A DNA stretch of 64,000 nt. Origin: Amyelois transitella. Its lineage: Eukaryota > Arthropoda > Insecta > Lepidoptera > Pyralidae. Where the stretch lies: the NCBI RefSeq assembly GCF_032362555.1, contig NC_083508.1, positions 6,229,001 through 6,293,000 on the forward strand. The letters run 5' to 3'. Below, in pieces: positions 47,201 through 58,500 of the stretch (its first letter is position 1; every line of letters starts with the position of its first letter). The notes under the pieces were generated by a model, which searched no databases, had not been told where the DNA came from, and saw nothing but the letters and a program-made list of their open reading frames with translations. Made by a program: the position numbers and the translations under genes.

Positions 47201-50200
47201 ATACCTTAGCATACAATTTGCCGACGACGCTAAGCAGGCTTATACCACGATAATTTTTGCAGTCCAGCTGTGACCCTTTTCCTTTGTAAAGTGGCACGAT
47301 AACAGCCTTACACCAATCTTTTGGTACTCGGCCGCTTCTCCAACACAAATTGAAAAGGCAGTACAACTGACTAGCTACTACGCCTTTTCCTGCTTTAAGC
47401 ATCTCGACCGACACTCTATCACACCCAGCAGCCTTTCCCGCTTTCATACTCTTAAGTGCTTCCACAATTTCGAACATTTCAATTTCGCCTTCCATCTCAT
47501 TCTCTTTTTCTTCGCTATAGCAGAAATCTTTCTTATTTCCTTCCTTTTTTTCAAATAAACTTTCAAAATAGTCCTTCCATATCTTTAGTACACATTCTTC
47601 TCCTTTCACAACGCTACCATCCTGGCATCTGATCCTAGTCAGCTCTCTGGTTATAGTATTTCCTCGGGCTGACCTTACGGATTTCCAGAATACTTTCAGA
47701 TTTGACTGAAAGTCTTCTGATAGCCTTTTATCAAAATCCTCTTTATACTCTTCTTTCTTTCTAATCACAGCTTTCTTAACCAAATCTTTCATTTTCTTAT
47801 ATTCCTTACGTGCTTCATTCACATCTTCATCTATAACCTCTTGCATTCTTAAGTTAGCTTTTGCTGCTAACAAATCCAGCCATGCTTTCTTCTTTAATCG
47901 CACAAGTTCTTGCACATCTTTACTCATCCACGCATTTTTGTGATTTTTTCCTTTCCTTCTTCTACTTACACCACACACTTCAACAGCTACTTTCACAATT
48001 CTTTCTTTAAATTCCTTCCATCCATCTTCAATATCGCTCATTTCCTCTAAATCTTCAAATTCATCCTTCAGTCTATTAATATACTTCTTACCTACATCCA
48101 TATCTTGCAAATTTTCTACTTTTACTCTTTCCAAAGCGCTGGTTTGCTCCCTTACCCTGTGCCGCCAGCGATTGAAGATACCCCTTATCCGGGATATCAC
48201 CAGTAAATGGTCCGAGTCAATGCCAGCACCGCGATATGCACGGGTATCCAGCACTTTGTTCTTCAATCTTTCATCTACAATCACAAAGTCTATCATACTT
48301 TTTAAAATACCTTCCACTCTTGTGTAGGTGTGGATCTCTTTATGTTGAAACATTGAGTTCGACACAAAAAGATCCCACTCTAGACAAATTTCTAATACAC
48401 TTCTTCCATTATCATTCACCTTTTCGTCACCAAACGCACCAAGCACCTTTTCATATCCATCACGCTTTACACCCACCCATCCATTAAAATCACCTAACAT
48501 AATAATCTTCTCATTTGGCTTGGTAACTTTCAATACTTCTCTTACACTATTCCAGAACTCCTCGTTTTCGCTTTTTGCTGATGTTGTACCCCTCGAACCC
48601 ACATCCCAAGGTGCATAAACACCTAGAACGAAGATCCGAGTGATTCCAACTTTCAGCCTAATCCATAGAAGACGAGGGCTGACACACTCATACTCATTCA
48701 CGCACTCAGCCATTCGTGCAGAAAGAATTAGAATTATGACGGCCTCTGTGGCGCAGCGGTAGTGCGCTTGTCTGTGACACCGGAGGTCTCGGGTTCGAAT
48801 CCCGGCCAGGGCATGATGAGGAACGAACTTTCTCTGATTGGCCTGGGTCTTGGATGTTTATCTATATAAGTATTTATTATAAAAATATAGTATCGTTGAG
48901 TTAGTATCTTGTAACACAAGTGTCAAACTTACTACGAGGCTAACTCAATCTGTGTAATTCGTCCCGTATATATTTATTTATTTATTATTTATTTATTAGA
49001 CCGACCCCTTGACAGCCTCGGCTGGTACTGGAAATTCCAGACCAATACGCCGTGTAAGGGCCGTGCTGCGTCGCGTCGCATCCTTTCCGCTTCGTTTCAT
49101 TCACGCACAACACATCCAAACGTCTTTCATCCATCATCTGGCATACTTCCTCAATCTTATCCTTCATTCCTCCTCTTACATTCATCGTCGCAAAGCGGCT
49201 TTCAGCAGACCGCATACCGCTCCCGCCGGGAACGAGACGTGATGGGGTGCGGACACCATCGCCGCCATTTATATGCTTTTTAAGGTTCATAATGCGATTC
49301 CCACGAGACGCTAGGGAAAAATTTTGTCCGCCCCAGCAGAGCCCCGCATGCCAGGGTAAGGCTAGCCATTACCTGGGGGTCGCCCAACCCCATGGCGGAA
49401 GTGGCACGCTCGAGACTAGGCTCGCCCCTAGCCATGCATCCATCGGCGCGGCAGACCTTAGATTGGCAGGGATTTACATTAAAGAGGAATCCCAAGTCTA
49501 TCCCTTAGTCGGCTCTTACGACATCCGTGGGAAAGAGATGGAGTGGTCCTATTCTTTTGTAATGGTGCCGGGAACCACACGGCGGCGGCGGCATTGCTTA
49601 TATATGCATTATTATATATTTGCTTTTCAACCTTAATATGTCAAATACACACATTTTGAAAAGTTTTAATTTCGCCCACGGGCCGGATTTTTTGTGGGCG
49701 AAATATGCCTTAATTGAATGTGCCATAACATTCAGTATTATGCAGATTATATTTATATAATATAATTCTTAGCTTTTCAACAAAACAAGTAATGATGAGA
49801 TGACTTTGTTGCAAATTTTATTTAAATACTGTGTTTATTATAATTCAAGGGGTTTCTAGATAACTTTCATTCATATATATTATTTTTATGAAACCCAGGA
49901 CTGGTCGACGAGCAGCAAAAAGTGCGCACCATCACGGCTTTAGCGAGCGCAGCCCTGGCCGAGGCCGCCACTCCGTACGGCATCGAATCATTCGACTCCG
50001 TGCTCAAGCCCCTCTGGAAAGGTATCCGCACCCACCGAGGAAAAGGTCTGGCTGCGTTCCTCAAGGCCATTGGTTACCTCATACCGCTCATGGACGCCGA
50101 ATACGCCAATTATTATACTCGGGAAGTGATGCTTATCCTCATCCGTGAGTTTCAGTCGCCCGATGAGGAAATGAAGAAGATTGTGTTGAAGGTTGGTTTG

Positions 50201-53200
50201 CACTTATTTTATTCTCTTCTTTAATATATTTATTATACGAATCTTAGATGAGCAACTTAGAGATAATATTGGCGCCCCAAATTCTGGGCACTAAATGTGT
50301 GTGTGTGTGTGTTCACATATAAATGAGGTATCCCGTCACAGAAGTCAAATGGAAGACCATGTAATTATTTGACCTTCTCTATAGATTGATCATATGTGAT
50401 TTCTGGGTCTTGCGAAACTCATAAATGCTATAAAAGCCCTTCCCTTGATTTTCTTTTACAATCTGCGTGGGTAGTAAAGCTTTGTCTGTATATATTTATT
50501 CATCCATAAATTTAATGTCAAAATGTTTTAGGTAGTAAAACAGTGCTGTGGCACGGACGGTGTGGAGCCGCAGTACATAATGGACGAGATCTTGCCGCAC
50601 TTCTTCAAACATTTCTGGAATCATCGCATGGCCCTGGACAGGCGGAACTACCGCCAACTCGTTGACACCACTGTGGAAATCGCTAACAAAGTGAGTACAT
50701 GATATCATATTTTGTATTTTCTAGGTAAAAGAACATTGAATTAATATATTATTTAATCCTAATTTTTGTTACTGCTATAAGGCCATCCCCTCAGAGAACA
50801 TGAGCGATTTAGATGACTTGATTTGGTAGAGAAGATTGCTGTTTTCCAGAATGATTTAGAATCATGTACCTTGTAACACTTATTTTTCTCATTTTATTTT
50901 GGTACTTAAACAAGAGCATTATATATTTTGTTAGTCACAAAGGAGCTTCTTTTGACAGATGTCGAAATAAAAGAATTAAAAATAAAAATATACATACATA
51001 CATATGTATGTAAAATTAGATCTATATACTTGCCCCCACCTATAGTCTCTTATTTCTGAAGTAAATACAAACAATGCGGACTTACTTTATGGTTACATTT
51101 TTCATTAATGTTTTAGGTCGGTGCATCAGAAATAATAAACAGAATTGTTGACGATTTGAAAGACGACAATGAACAGTACAGAAAGATGGTGATGGAATCC
51201 ATAGAGAAAATTCTTGCCAATTTGGGCGCGGCCGATATCGACTCAAAACTCGAGGAAGCCTTAATCGACGGCATTTTATATGCCTTCCAAGAACAAACCA
51301 CAGAGGTAAGTTTATTTAAACAAACCTTACCGTATATAATGCATTGTAGAATATTAAATTTCAGCTCTAAGAATTATTTAATTCCTATAAACCTGGGTCA
51401 TATGATTATATGGTTATGTGGTAGGCAACTAGGTAATTATTTTTAGTAGAATATACATCAAATCCAATAATATCAAATCCTTGTTTGTTGAATATTCAAA
51501 GATGTGTCTTTAGTTTAAATTATCTAAAAATAAATATTTATATGTTAATCTCTTCATTCAGGACGTGGTAATGCTAAACGGTTTCGGCACGATAGTGAAC
51601 CAGCTGGGCAAGCGCGTGAAGCCTTACCTGCCGCAGATCTGCGGTATAATTCTGTGGCGCATGAACAACAAGTCCGCCAAAGTGAGGCAGCAGGCCGCCG
51701 ACCTTATATCGAGAATCGCTGTCGTCATGAAGACGTGTCAGGAGGTAAGTGCATTTTAATCATACAAATCGAAACAATGCTGTGTGGTTTCCGGCACTTT
51801 AAAATAAAAACCATTCCATATCTTTTGCATGGATGTCGTAAAAGGCGAGTACGGGATAGCTTATAAACTAAGGACTCCTCTGGGAAGCCGATAGGCTAGC
51901 AACCTGACACTATTTGAATCTGAATTCCATCATTTAGTCAAACAGCTAAATGTGGCCTTTCAGTCTTTTCAAGACTATTGGGTCTGCCTTCCCTGCAAGG
52001 GATGTGGACGTGATTATACATATATGTATTTATGTGTGTCAATGTCGAAATAAAACAATAGACCTGTGGATAGTCTAGGAGATCATTAAGAAAGTGTCTC
52101 GAAATTTTAACGGAAGAGGTAAATCCATCACTTTCTTGTCAATGTCAGAAAATTCAACATACAGCTGAACGTGGTCATTCAGTTTTGAAAGGACTTTTAG
52201 CTTTGTCTAAGTACTATAAACATAAATGATCACGCCTTTATCCCGGTAAGGGATAGTAACTCATATTTTTTATGTTACAGGAAAAATTAATGGGACATCT
52301 TGGTGTCGTCCTTTACGAATACTTGGGTGAAGAGTACCCTGAAGTGTTGGGATCTATATTGGGAGCTCTCAAAGCAATCGTCAACGTCATTGGTATGACT
52401 AAAATGACACCGCCCATCAAAGATCTTCTCCCGAGACTTACACCAATTTTGAAGAACAGGTACGGCAAAGATTTATTTCGTGCTCTCACATGATATATAT
52501 TTCGAGATGTATTCATTCACATATAAATATGTATTATCATTTGCATTAATTTAACCCATTAAAATGTGTATAATGGCGATCCATGCCCCAAAAATATTAA
52601 TTTATTAGTATTTAAAATTGTTTCTTTTTTGAACGAGATTCCACAAAAACATTTGAACCAGCATGTGATTGTTATATTTTTAAAGTACCAAATCGGAAGA
52701 GACGCTCTTAGTTTTTCTTAGTTATAAATAATGGCATATCTTTTTTTCAGACACGAAAAAGTACAAGAGAATTGCATAGATTTGGTTGGTCGTATCGCCG
52801 ATCGTGGGCCCGAGTTTGTGTCTGCTAGGGAATGGATGAGAATATGCTTCGAGTTGTTGGAACTCCTGAAGGCTCACAAAAAAGCAATTAGAAGAGCGAC
52901 AGTCAATACATTCGGTTACATTGCAAAAGCTATCGGTCCACATGACGTATTAGCAACCCTGCTAAATAACTTGAAAGTACAGGAACGACAGAACAGGTAT
53001 GTCATTCATATATATGAGAAAACTAGCTTTTGCTTGCGACTTCGTCCGCGTGGTTTCTTTTTGTTTTCAATAAACAGTAGCCTTTGTTCGTCCTTAAGGT
53101 TGACTTTTTATTTCTGTACAATATTTTAATCAAAATCGGTTTAGTGGTTTAAGAGTGAAAGCGTAACAGACACACAGCTGTCTGTCTCAGTTACTTTCGA

Positions 53201-54411
53201 GTTTATAATATTAGTAGGATTATAAAAGGTAGTGTTGTAGAAGAGTAGTACAGACAAAATAATTTTATTTTGATAAATTAATATGTACTGTATTTGAATA
53301 GAAAAGGGGAAGCATTTATTGCCTGTAGTGGGAAATTTGAGTTGTAATATTAATTTTCCTTTTTCTTGTTAACAGAGTATGTACTACTGTCGCGATTGCC
53401 ATTGTGGCGGAGACATGTTCGCCATTCACAGTATTGCCCGCTTTGATGAACGAGTATAGAGTCCCCGAGTTGAACGTGCAAAATGGAGTTCTGAAGTCAT
53501 TGTCTTTCTTGTTCGAGTATATTGGAGAAATGGGCAAAGACTATATTTATGCTGTTTGCCCATTATTAGAAGACGCTCTTATGGACAGGTATTTATTAAA
53601 GTAAAAGATTCAACTATAATGAGATGTTGCCTTTTTTTAATAATTCTTGTCAGGAATTATGTTTGATAGGTACTGTTACATAGGTGGTTTCTGAAAATTC
53701 CAGTACACATTGACTTAACTTTAATGACAGGAAAGGCTCTTATGTTATTGTTGTTCTGCTAATTACAGAGATTTGGTGCATCGTCAAACTGCGTGTGCAG
53801 CGATAAAACACATGGCACTCGGCGTTTATGGATTTGGGTGCGAGGACGCCCTCATCCATTTGCTGAATCACGTTTGGCCGAACATTTTTGAGACCTCACC
53901 TCATCTTGTTCAGGCGTTCATGGACGCTGTGGAAGGAATGCGAGTTGCACTCGGACCTATCAAAATACTTCAATATGCATTACAGGTTGGTAGTACATAC
54001 ATGGCTTTTCATTATTAAGTTTAAATGAAGGGTCACTTTTTATATTAAAGGGTATTTAAACAAGCAGGGCCTTGAAGATAAATAGCGACGGTGTCCTAGC
54101 AGTGAGTATTTTGGTAAAGTGGAAAAATTCGTAAAATAGTCTAGACTGGTGTTGGACCGCATCTGTTTTTGGATTAGTTCAGACAAATATCGTATATAAT
54201 GTTATGTTACTATTTTATTTGCTTGTTTTTAATTTTGCAATGTTGGTTTTAGGGACTCTTTCATCCAGCGAGAAAGGTTCGCGACGTTTATTGGAAAATC
54301 TACAACACACTGTACATCGGAGGACAGGACGCTTTGGTCGCCGGATATCCAAGAATACAAAACGATCCCAATAATCATTTCCAGAGATACGAGTTAGACT
54401 ACATATTGTAA
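35228..54411 (+). CDS. Sf3b1: SF3B1 (SAP155), U2 snRNP branch-site subunit, 21 exons
   Basis: SF3B1 is the scaffold of SF3B in the U2 snRNP and clamps the branch-point adenosine. Exons: 35228-35255, 35408-35673, 36908-37034, 37469-37548, 38285-38479, 38580-38772, 39295-39545, 42934-43123, 43748-44031, 44917-45120, 45327-45525, 45720-45878, 49899-50191, 50532-50690, 51117-51305, 51562-51744, 52281-52459, 52751-52996, 53376-53588, 53769-53985, 54253-54411. Phases all join: 1337 aa. The N-terminus holds RWD/RWDETP U2AF-ligand motifs and many TP sites. Residues from about 539 form HEAT repeats ([20 protein letters not shown] onward), almost identical to vertebrate sequence. The residue matching human K700 (DEQQKVRT) is an intact Lys at 49919-49921. 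Exons 6, 7 and 9 are GC-rich with TPGH/TPSHA repeats. Introns 7 and 12 are enlarged by transposons. Poly(A) candidates: 54853 and 55127-55132. Confidence 0.97.
36013..36240 (+). mobile_element. tRNA-derived SINE in SF3B1 intron 2
   Basis: Head GACAGCCTCTGTGGCGCAGT, with a mutated B box, then GATTGGCCTGGGTCTT, AATCTGTGTAATTTGTCCCG and a TATATATTTATTTATA tail. It has the same orientation as the gene. Confidence 0.82.
36363..36747. repeat. Two perfect hairpins in SF3B1 intron 2
   Basis: Hairpin one: arms 36363-36379 and 36387-36403 (17 bp, TTGATGTTTCCAAAAAA). Hairpin two: arms 36702-36717 and 36732-36747 (16 bp, TTTTTCCACATGTACA). They lie about 300 bases apart in otherwise unremarkable intron sequence and share no sequence with each other. 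Confidence 0.75.
39035..39210 (+). mobile_element. RTE-derived SINE, partial, SF3B1 intron 6
   Basis: Degenerate copy: TTCCTGGCATTTTAGCATAA, GACCACTCCATAGCTTTCTC, GATGTCGTGAAATGCGACTA and GGTTAGCAACCTGTCACTAT. It ends about 85 bases before exon 7. Confidence 0.75.
39982..40265 (+). mobile_element. tRNA-headed SINE, second family, SF3B1 intron 7
   Basis: tRNA-like head GCGTCGGTGGCCGAATCAGT (A box) and CACAGGTTCGAATCCCACG (B box), followed by a SINE body. The body ends AGAGTCTCCAGAGTGATGAG then GATGCAACCGAGACTAAAAC and a TA-rich tail. It resembles the reverse copy at 8575-8917; tail-like scraps also occur near 23600-23660 and 25160-25220 (GTGAGGATGT...GACTAAAGCC). Confidence 0.65.
40557..40989 (-). 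pseudogene. pogo-like transposase remnant
   Basis: Starting at the ATG ending at 40989, the minus strand reads [20 protein letters not shown] then [17 protein letters not shown], a psq/pogo N-terminal helix-turn-helix. After a repeat insertion it resumes as [20 protein letters not shown] and then, after a stop and shift, near 40610-40640 as [10 protein letters not shown] (normally the [10 protein letters not shown]-type CENP-B HTH motif). The DDE catalytic domain is absent. It is not functional, but the domain order identifies the pogo/Jerky group. Confidence 0.7.
41210..41865. mobile_element. hAT MITE with AAATCGATTT arrays
   Basis: The element has imperfect terminal inverted repeats (TAGGAATGTGA on the left, TCACATCCCTA on the right). 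An exact 8-bp target duplication GATTGCCC lies at 41202-41209 and 41866-41873. Both flanks inside the element carry many copies of AAAATCGATTTT: at least six in 41228-41335 and at least four in 41755-41845. The 400-bp centre has no recognisable coding sequence. The duplicated target is part of the pogo element, so this MITE landed in it later. Confidence 0.88.
42370..42610 (-). mobile_element. tRNA-derived SINE abutting the pogo end
   Basis: Full copy on the minus strand with a good B box (complement of GGATTCGAACCCGGGAC) and A box region (GCTGCGCCACAGAGGCCGTC on the plus strand). The tail lies next to the (AT)n run that joins the pogo-like right end. Confidence 0.87.
42826..42878. repeat. 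Perfect 25-bp hairpin 55 nt before an SF3B1 3' splice site
   Basis: Arms 42826-42850 and 42854-42878 are exact complements (TTGAATGAATGATGAATGGA...) with a 3-base ACA loop. Exon 8 starts at 42934, so the pre-mRNA would carry a very stable stem just upstream of the branch-point region. Confidence 0.85.
44072..44136 (+). pseudogene. Decayed duplicate of part of SF3B1 exon 9
   Basis: Positions 44074-44131 align over about 58 bases with 43873-43930 of exon 9 (shared blocks TGCTCGACCCCC, GGCGC.CAGCA, TTC.CGAAGCC/TTCATGAAGCC, AGAGGACG/GGAGGACG), with one indel and several substitutions. The copy starts only 40 bases after exon 9's donor and is followed by GGCGTGAGT, a donor-like site. The reading frame is not preserved, so it is a dead partial exon duplication. 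Confidence 0.8.
44205..44620 (+). mobile_element. RTE-like 3' fragment with small insertion
   Basis: It encodes [20 protein letters not shown], then [15 protein letters not shown] and [16 protein letters not shown], and ends AAAGAGGCGTGATTTTATG with a short (TATG) tail. At about 44458-44519 a 60-base TCCCGTATATATTTATA-rich insert interrupts it; that insert looks like two copies of the tRNA-type SINE tail. It lies in SF3B1 intron 9. Confidence 0.82.
45901..49590 (-). mobile_element. Near-full-length RTE-like retrotransposon in SF3B1 intron 12
   Basis: The element is bounded by an exact 15-bp target duplication GCATTGCTTATATAT (45886-45900 and 49591-49605). On the minus strand it encodes one ORF. 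An AP-endonuclease comes first ([59 protein letters not shown]). Reverse transcriptase follows ([56 protein letters not shown]; catalytic [12 protein letters not shown] at about 46735-46757). A C-terminal [14 protein letters not shown]...[12 protein letters not shown] region follows, stop at 45921. The (TATG)n tail and single ORF fit the RTE clade. The RT part (45921-48726) is a 930-codon open frame. A SINE at 48733-48994 interrupts the endonuclease. It lies antisense to SF3B1. Confidence 0.9.
48733..48994 (+). mobile_element. tRNA-derived SINE inserted into the RTE endonuclease
   Basis: Complete copy: head GACGGCCTCTGTGGCGCAGC with B box GGGTTCGAATCCCGGCC, body CTGATTGGCCTGGGTCTTGG, tail TCGTCCCGTATATATTTA. 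The target duplication ATTAGA lies at 48727-48732 and 48995-49000. Removing SINE plus one repeat rejoins the endonuclease frame (...[12 protein letters not shown]...). Confidence 0.92.
51780..52025 (+). mobile_element. RTE-derived SINE in SF3B1 intron 16
   Basis: TGTGTGGTTTCCGGCACTTT, GGATGTCGTAAAAGGCGAG, ATAGGCTAGCAACCTGACAC, CTTTTCAAGACTATTGGGTC and a GACGTGATTATACATATATG tail: a full but diverged copy, same strand as the gene. Confidence 0.82.
53028..53225 (-). repeat. Lepidopteran CTAG-type repeat in SF3B1 intron 18
   Basis: It starts ACTAGCTTTTGCTTGCGACT, TCGTCCGCGTGG, continues with AAAATCGGTTTAGTGGTTT and ACAGACACACAGCTGTCTG, and ends TTTATAATATTAGTAGGAT. This is the reverse layout of Helitron-like repeats seen elsewhere in the window. 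Confidence 0.6.
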
Positions 54412-55577
54412 CACTAGAATTACTTCACGTTAAGCTTAAAGTAGTTATTAGTTTGATTTGTCTTAAAAGTAAAAATGAATAATTATAGACTTATTTGAAT
54501 TATAAGACTCTGGAGTGGCATTTTGTAAGAATCTAATGACTATAAATTAACATGCAATATTTTCTTTGCTAATAGTCGGTAATAACAGCAGATCAATATA
54601 ACGTGAGGTGTGTTCGTGCCTCTAGATGAAGTAATTTTCGTTGAATTTATAATTAATTTTCCAGGCGATAAATAGAATTTGTTTCTATAGTTCGTGTTTT
54701 TTCGCACTTGGTAATGTGATTCTTTACATACCCTCGTTAAATTTTCTGTCGGCTGAAAAAAGCACATTTACAACCATGGAACATACCATCCATTATAGTA
54801 TACATATTTACGATTCCACTGCATAGTTTTTAATCTCCTTTGAGTTTCGTTGAAATAAAAATATTTTGATAAATTTTGTTCCCATTTTTCCCAAGAAGTG
54901 AATCTTATCATGTATTTGATTTCTTTTTACATGCATTCATTTCCTATAAATTTTTCATTTGGCTCATTAAAAAAATGGAAATAATCCACAGTGGTTATTC
55001 AAGACAATTTTGTGAAATTAAACTACGACTATAAAGATATTGCAAGTTAATGAGGGATATAGTCGAATCTTTTATTTTGTTCTGTGTCGACTACACGAAA
55101 AAATGTAAAACACTTGAGAGATTCTTAATAAAGAAAGACCTGAAGGTGTAATAATACTTTGTTTTATTTACTTTACAAGCAAAAGCAGTTGTTTACACAC
55201 AATTATCAGTAATGACTAGAACAACTGAATTTTATGCTAATTTAATAGAATTTTATAAAGGAATTACTATAAAATAATGTCTTTTAGGTGCCGACGCCAA
55301 TTAACATATTAAATTAATTCAAATTATATCAAAATTGCATTAAACTTCAATCTTTGGAAATAAAATCTTTATGGTCATTAAAATCCCATTGTATGAGGGA
55401 TTATGAGCTATAGGAATTCAATTTACGCTTAAATTAATTAAGTAGTATCTACATAAAGCTAAAGAAATGTAAAATGAGTATAAAAATAAAATGGAAGTTA
55501 AATATCACGAATATACTCAGCAGCTAATATCACCACTGGGAGATCATACATAGACGACAGACATTGCTCATAAATGG
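54412..55577. other. Shared 3' region of convergent SF3B1 and TECPR1
   Basis: SF3B1 (plus) ends at 54411 and TECPR1 (minus) at 55578. Plus-strand AATAAA signals lie near 54853 and at 55127-55132; a minus-strand AATAAA lies at 55163-55168 (TTTATT on the plus strand). If these are used, the two mRNAs end tail to tail within a few tens of bases. No other gene is seen. Confidence 0.6.
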
Positions 55578-58500
55578 TTAAGGTGGGCTGCCCCTGGCGG
55601 TGACGTGCACCACGGGCCCGGAGAGCACGCGTTGCCAGGTCGAGCCGGTCGCGTTCTCCGTCGTCACGCCTAGTCTCCTATACAGCGCGCCTTCAACACT
55701 TATGGCCCAAACCTCATTTCCCATTGCAGACACATTTTTGAAGAATAAATCACAATCTGAAAAGAAATTGGTTGTGAAATTCTCTCACATACTAGGGCTT
55801 TGAAATTAGTTTTTAACATTTTTTTGCCATAAATAGGCATCATTTTATGTATGTATGTATATTTGTCATGTACATGGCAACAAATCAGGTATTGATTTAT
55901 TGGTTTACCTGATAAATATTTCCATTGCTTTCCGTTCTTATTATCCTCCGAAATGTCTGATCTTATAACAATAGCACCATTTGATAACAGAACCCAAGCA
56001 GCATGTTGATTTAGGGATACTGATTTTGCTCCTACAGATGACTTGTGACTGATGGGGTAGGTATTTTTCGGAGACTCAATTAGCTTCCAATTAGATCCCC
56101 CTGGCGATTCTTTAGAAATACCCTCTCGGTAATAGAGCTCGCCTTTTCTTCCCACGGCCCAAACAATTTGATTGCATGTACTTATTGCAATCAACATCTG
56201 AGGATTATTTATATTTTCCCAGTGAAGGCCCTAAAATAAACACAAAAAACATTTCCTTATAAACAGTGCCGTGTGGTTCCCGGCACAAATAGAAAAAGAA
56301 CAGGACCACTCATCTTTTGATGAGTAAGGGATAGGCTATATACAGATTTGAATGAGGCTATATTTTAATCTCAATTCTATCATTAAGCCAAACAGCTGAG
56401 CGTGGCCTATCAGTCTTTTCAAGACGATTGACTGTCTACCCCGCAAGGTATATAGCCAAACAGCTGAGCGTGGCCTATCAGCCTTTTCAAGACGATTGAC
56501 TGTCTACCCCGCAAGGTATATAGACGTGATTATATGTATGTATGCATTATATAGATACATAAATTGCGAATGCCGCTACCAAGTTATCATCTTTTTTGTG
56601 TAGTTTTACTAACTAAAAACTATGTATGAAAGTTATTTACACTCTTCACGTTCTTTACAATTCCTAATCACAATATATCTTGGAATTTAAACGACTATCA
56701 TCAGTGCAACGCAAATCCCTGTATAGTAATGGGTCACGTTTTTAAATTTTAGGTCCAGATCCCTAAAAATACATACCGATGGAGTTGAAGTAGTCACCCC
56801 AGTACGATAAATTGCGTCGCCAGCTAGGGTCACACCCCAAACCACAACATCGTCATTGTTGCTCTGAAACATAATATATTTTTATCTATATGTATGTATG
56901 TACAGTTTTTTTGGATAAATTAATTTAAACCAGGGCATGATGAGAAACAAACTTTTTTGGGTCCTGAATGTATATGTATTAATTAAAATCCCGCACCTTC
57001 GTCCACGTGATTTCTTTTTTCGCGATAAAAAAAATTCTTCCTTAGGATCAACTCTATCTCTGTAGGTACCAAATTTAATTGAAATCGGTTCAGTAGTTTA
57101 GGCGTGTAAACGTAAGAGACAAAGTTATTTATCTATTTATAATGTAGGGATAAGGATGAAGATACATTAATCTACCTATATAAAAGTTGCCTTATCATCC
57201 ACCACCTCCGTTTATGCCCCATTTTACAATAAAAAAAAATAACATAATGTAAGTAGTGTGATGTGGTGAGCTTATAGGAGGTACAATACATACATTTTTC
57301 GTTGTCATTGTCGTTAAACTTGTAAAATCATTACGTTACTTACCCATAATGATATATCCAGTAAGGCGGTACTTCCCACTCGGAGCCAAGGTCCCTCTGT
57401 GATTACTTGTGCCTTTCTATACCATCTTCGCCGCCGAACACAATCTGTAAAAATCTTTTTTCCATGGTACGGAGCTGGGAAATCCGTAGCATATTGCCAT
57501 CCATCATTATCTACTCCTCCAGGGGTATTGTAGTCAATCATCCACTCGGATACCTAAATAACGAAAAAGTTTCGTCAAAAATAATGATGTGATGGCGATA
57601 CCCTATTAACCTGTTCTCACAAAGCCCGCCGGTTAGATCTTGTAAAAAAACAGTTAAGTCAACAGAATAAAGATATACCCAGTGCCAGTGACGATTAATA
57701 AGTTTGGTATGTTCCCGAGTCCTCTTTTGTTTGCCAGTAATATCACTCCACATATATCTATCAGTAGGGAGACCAGTTGAAGTGTAACCAGAAATTGGAT
57801 TCCACCTCTGGTTTTCATATACACAATAAGTTTGGGTGTCTGTCATGGAGTTTATGCCCTCATTTCCATTCAACCCTGAAATTATTTAAAATTTAAAAAA
57901 AAAAAAATATACTCAAATATTAAATAATGTTTCTGATATGTAAAGACAGACCAATTTTACCTTTTAACATACCACCACCCCATCCTCCTGTATATAACCA
58001 AACACGATGATCATGAGATATTCCCCACACTACACCATTCTGACAAGTTTCCACCTTGCGGAGATACCCACCAATCATACGCCAAACCATTTCATCTGAT
58101 CCTATAATAACACTTGTTGAAGAGAACTCCATACTATATAGTTTTACTGATCCTTGTATTTCAATTGCAGTAATACTTTCTGGGCTCAATCTGTGCTCAT
58201 AAGTACAAAATGTACTATCATTCACAATTATTTTAAAAGTTTGTGCACTACACTTTACTATAATCAAAAACTCTTGTCCCCGTGAAAATGGCAATGGATG
58301 TCGCTCTTCGACTCCCCAACTACCAGATGTTTTTGTATTGCAAACCACAGCACTTTCATCAAACCTGATATCAAAATGGAGAGGAATTTCGGTAACTTCA
58401 GTTTCAATTCTGTGTCTTTGTCTTTTAACTTCTGGACCTTGAAGATTAATGTGAAATCTTTTAATATCATCATTAAGGCAACCAGTTACTTTCAGAGTGC

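Noticed and set aside
48739-48815. Possible tRNA gene
   Set aside because: A and B boxes are present, but the same sequence heads several SINE copies with a common body and has its own target duplication here.
56384-56521. CRISPR-like or satellite repeat
   Set aside because: Only two adjacent copies inside a SINE; no spacers. No CRISPR array is present anywhere in this eukaryotic window.
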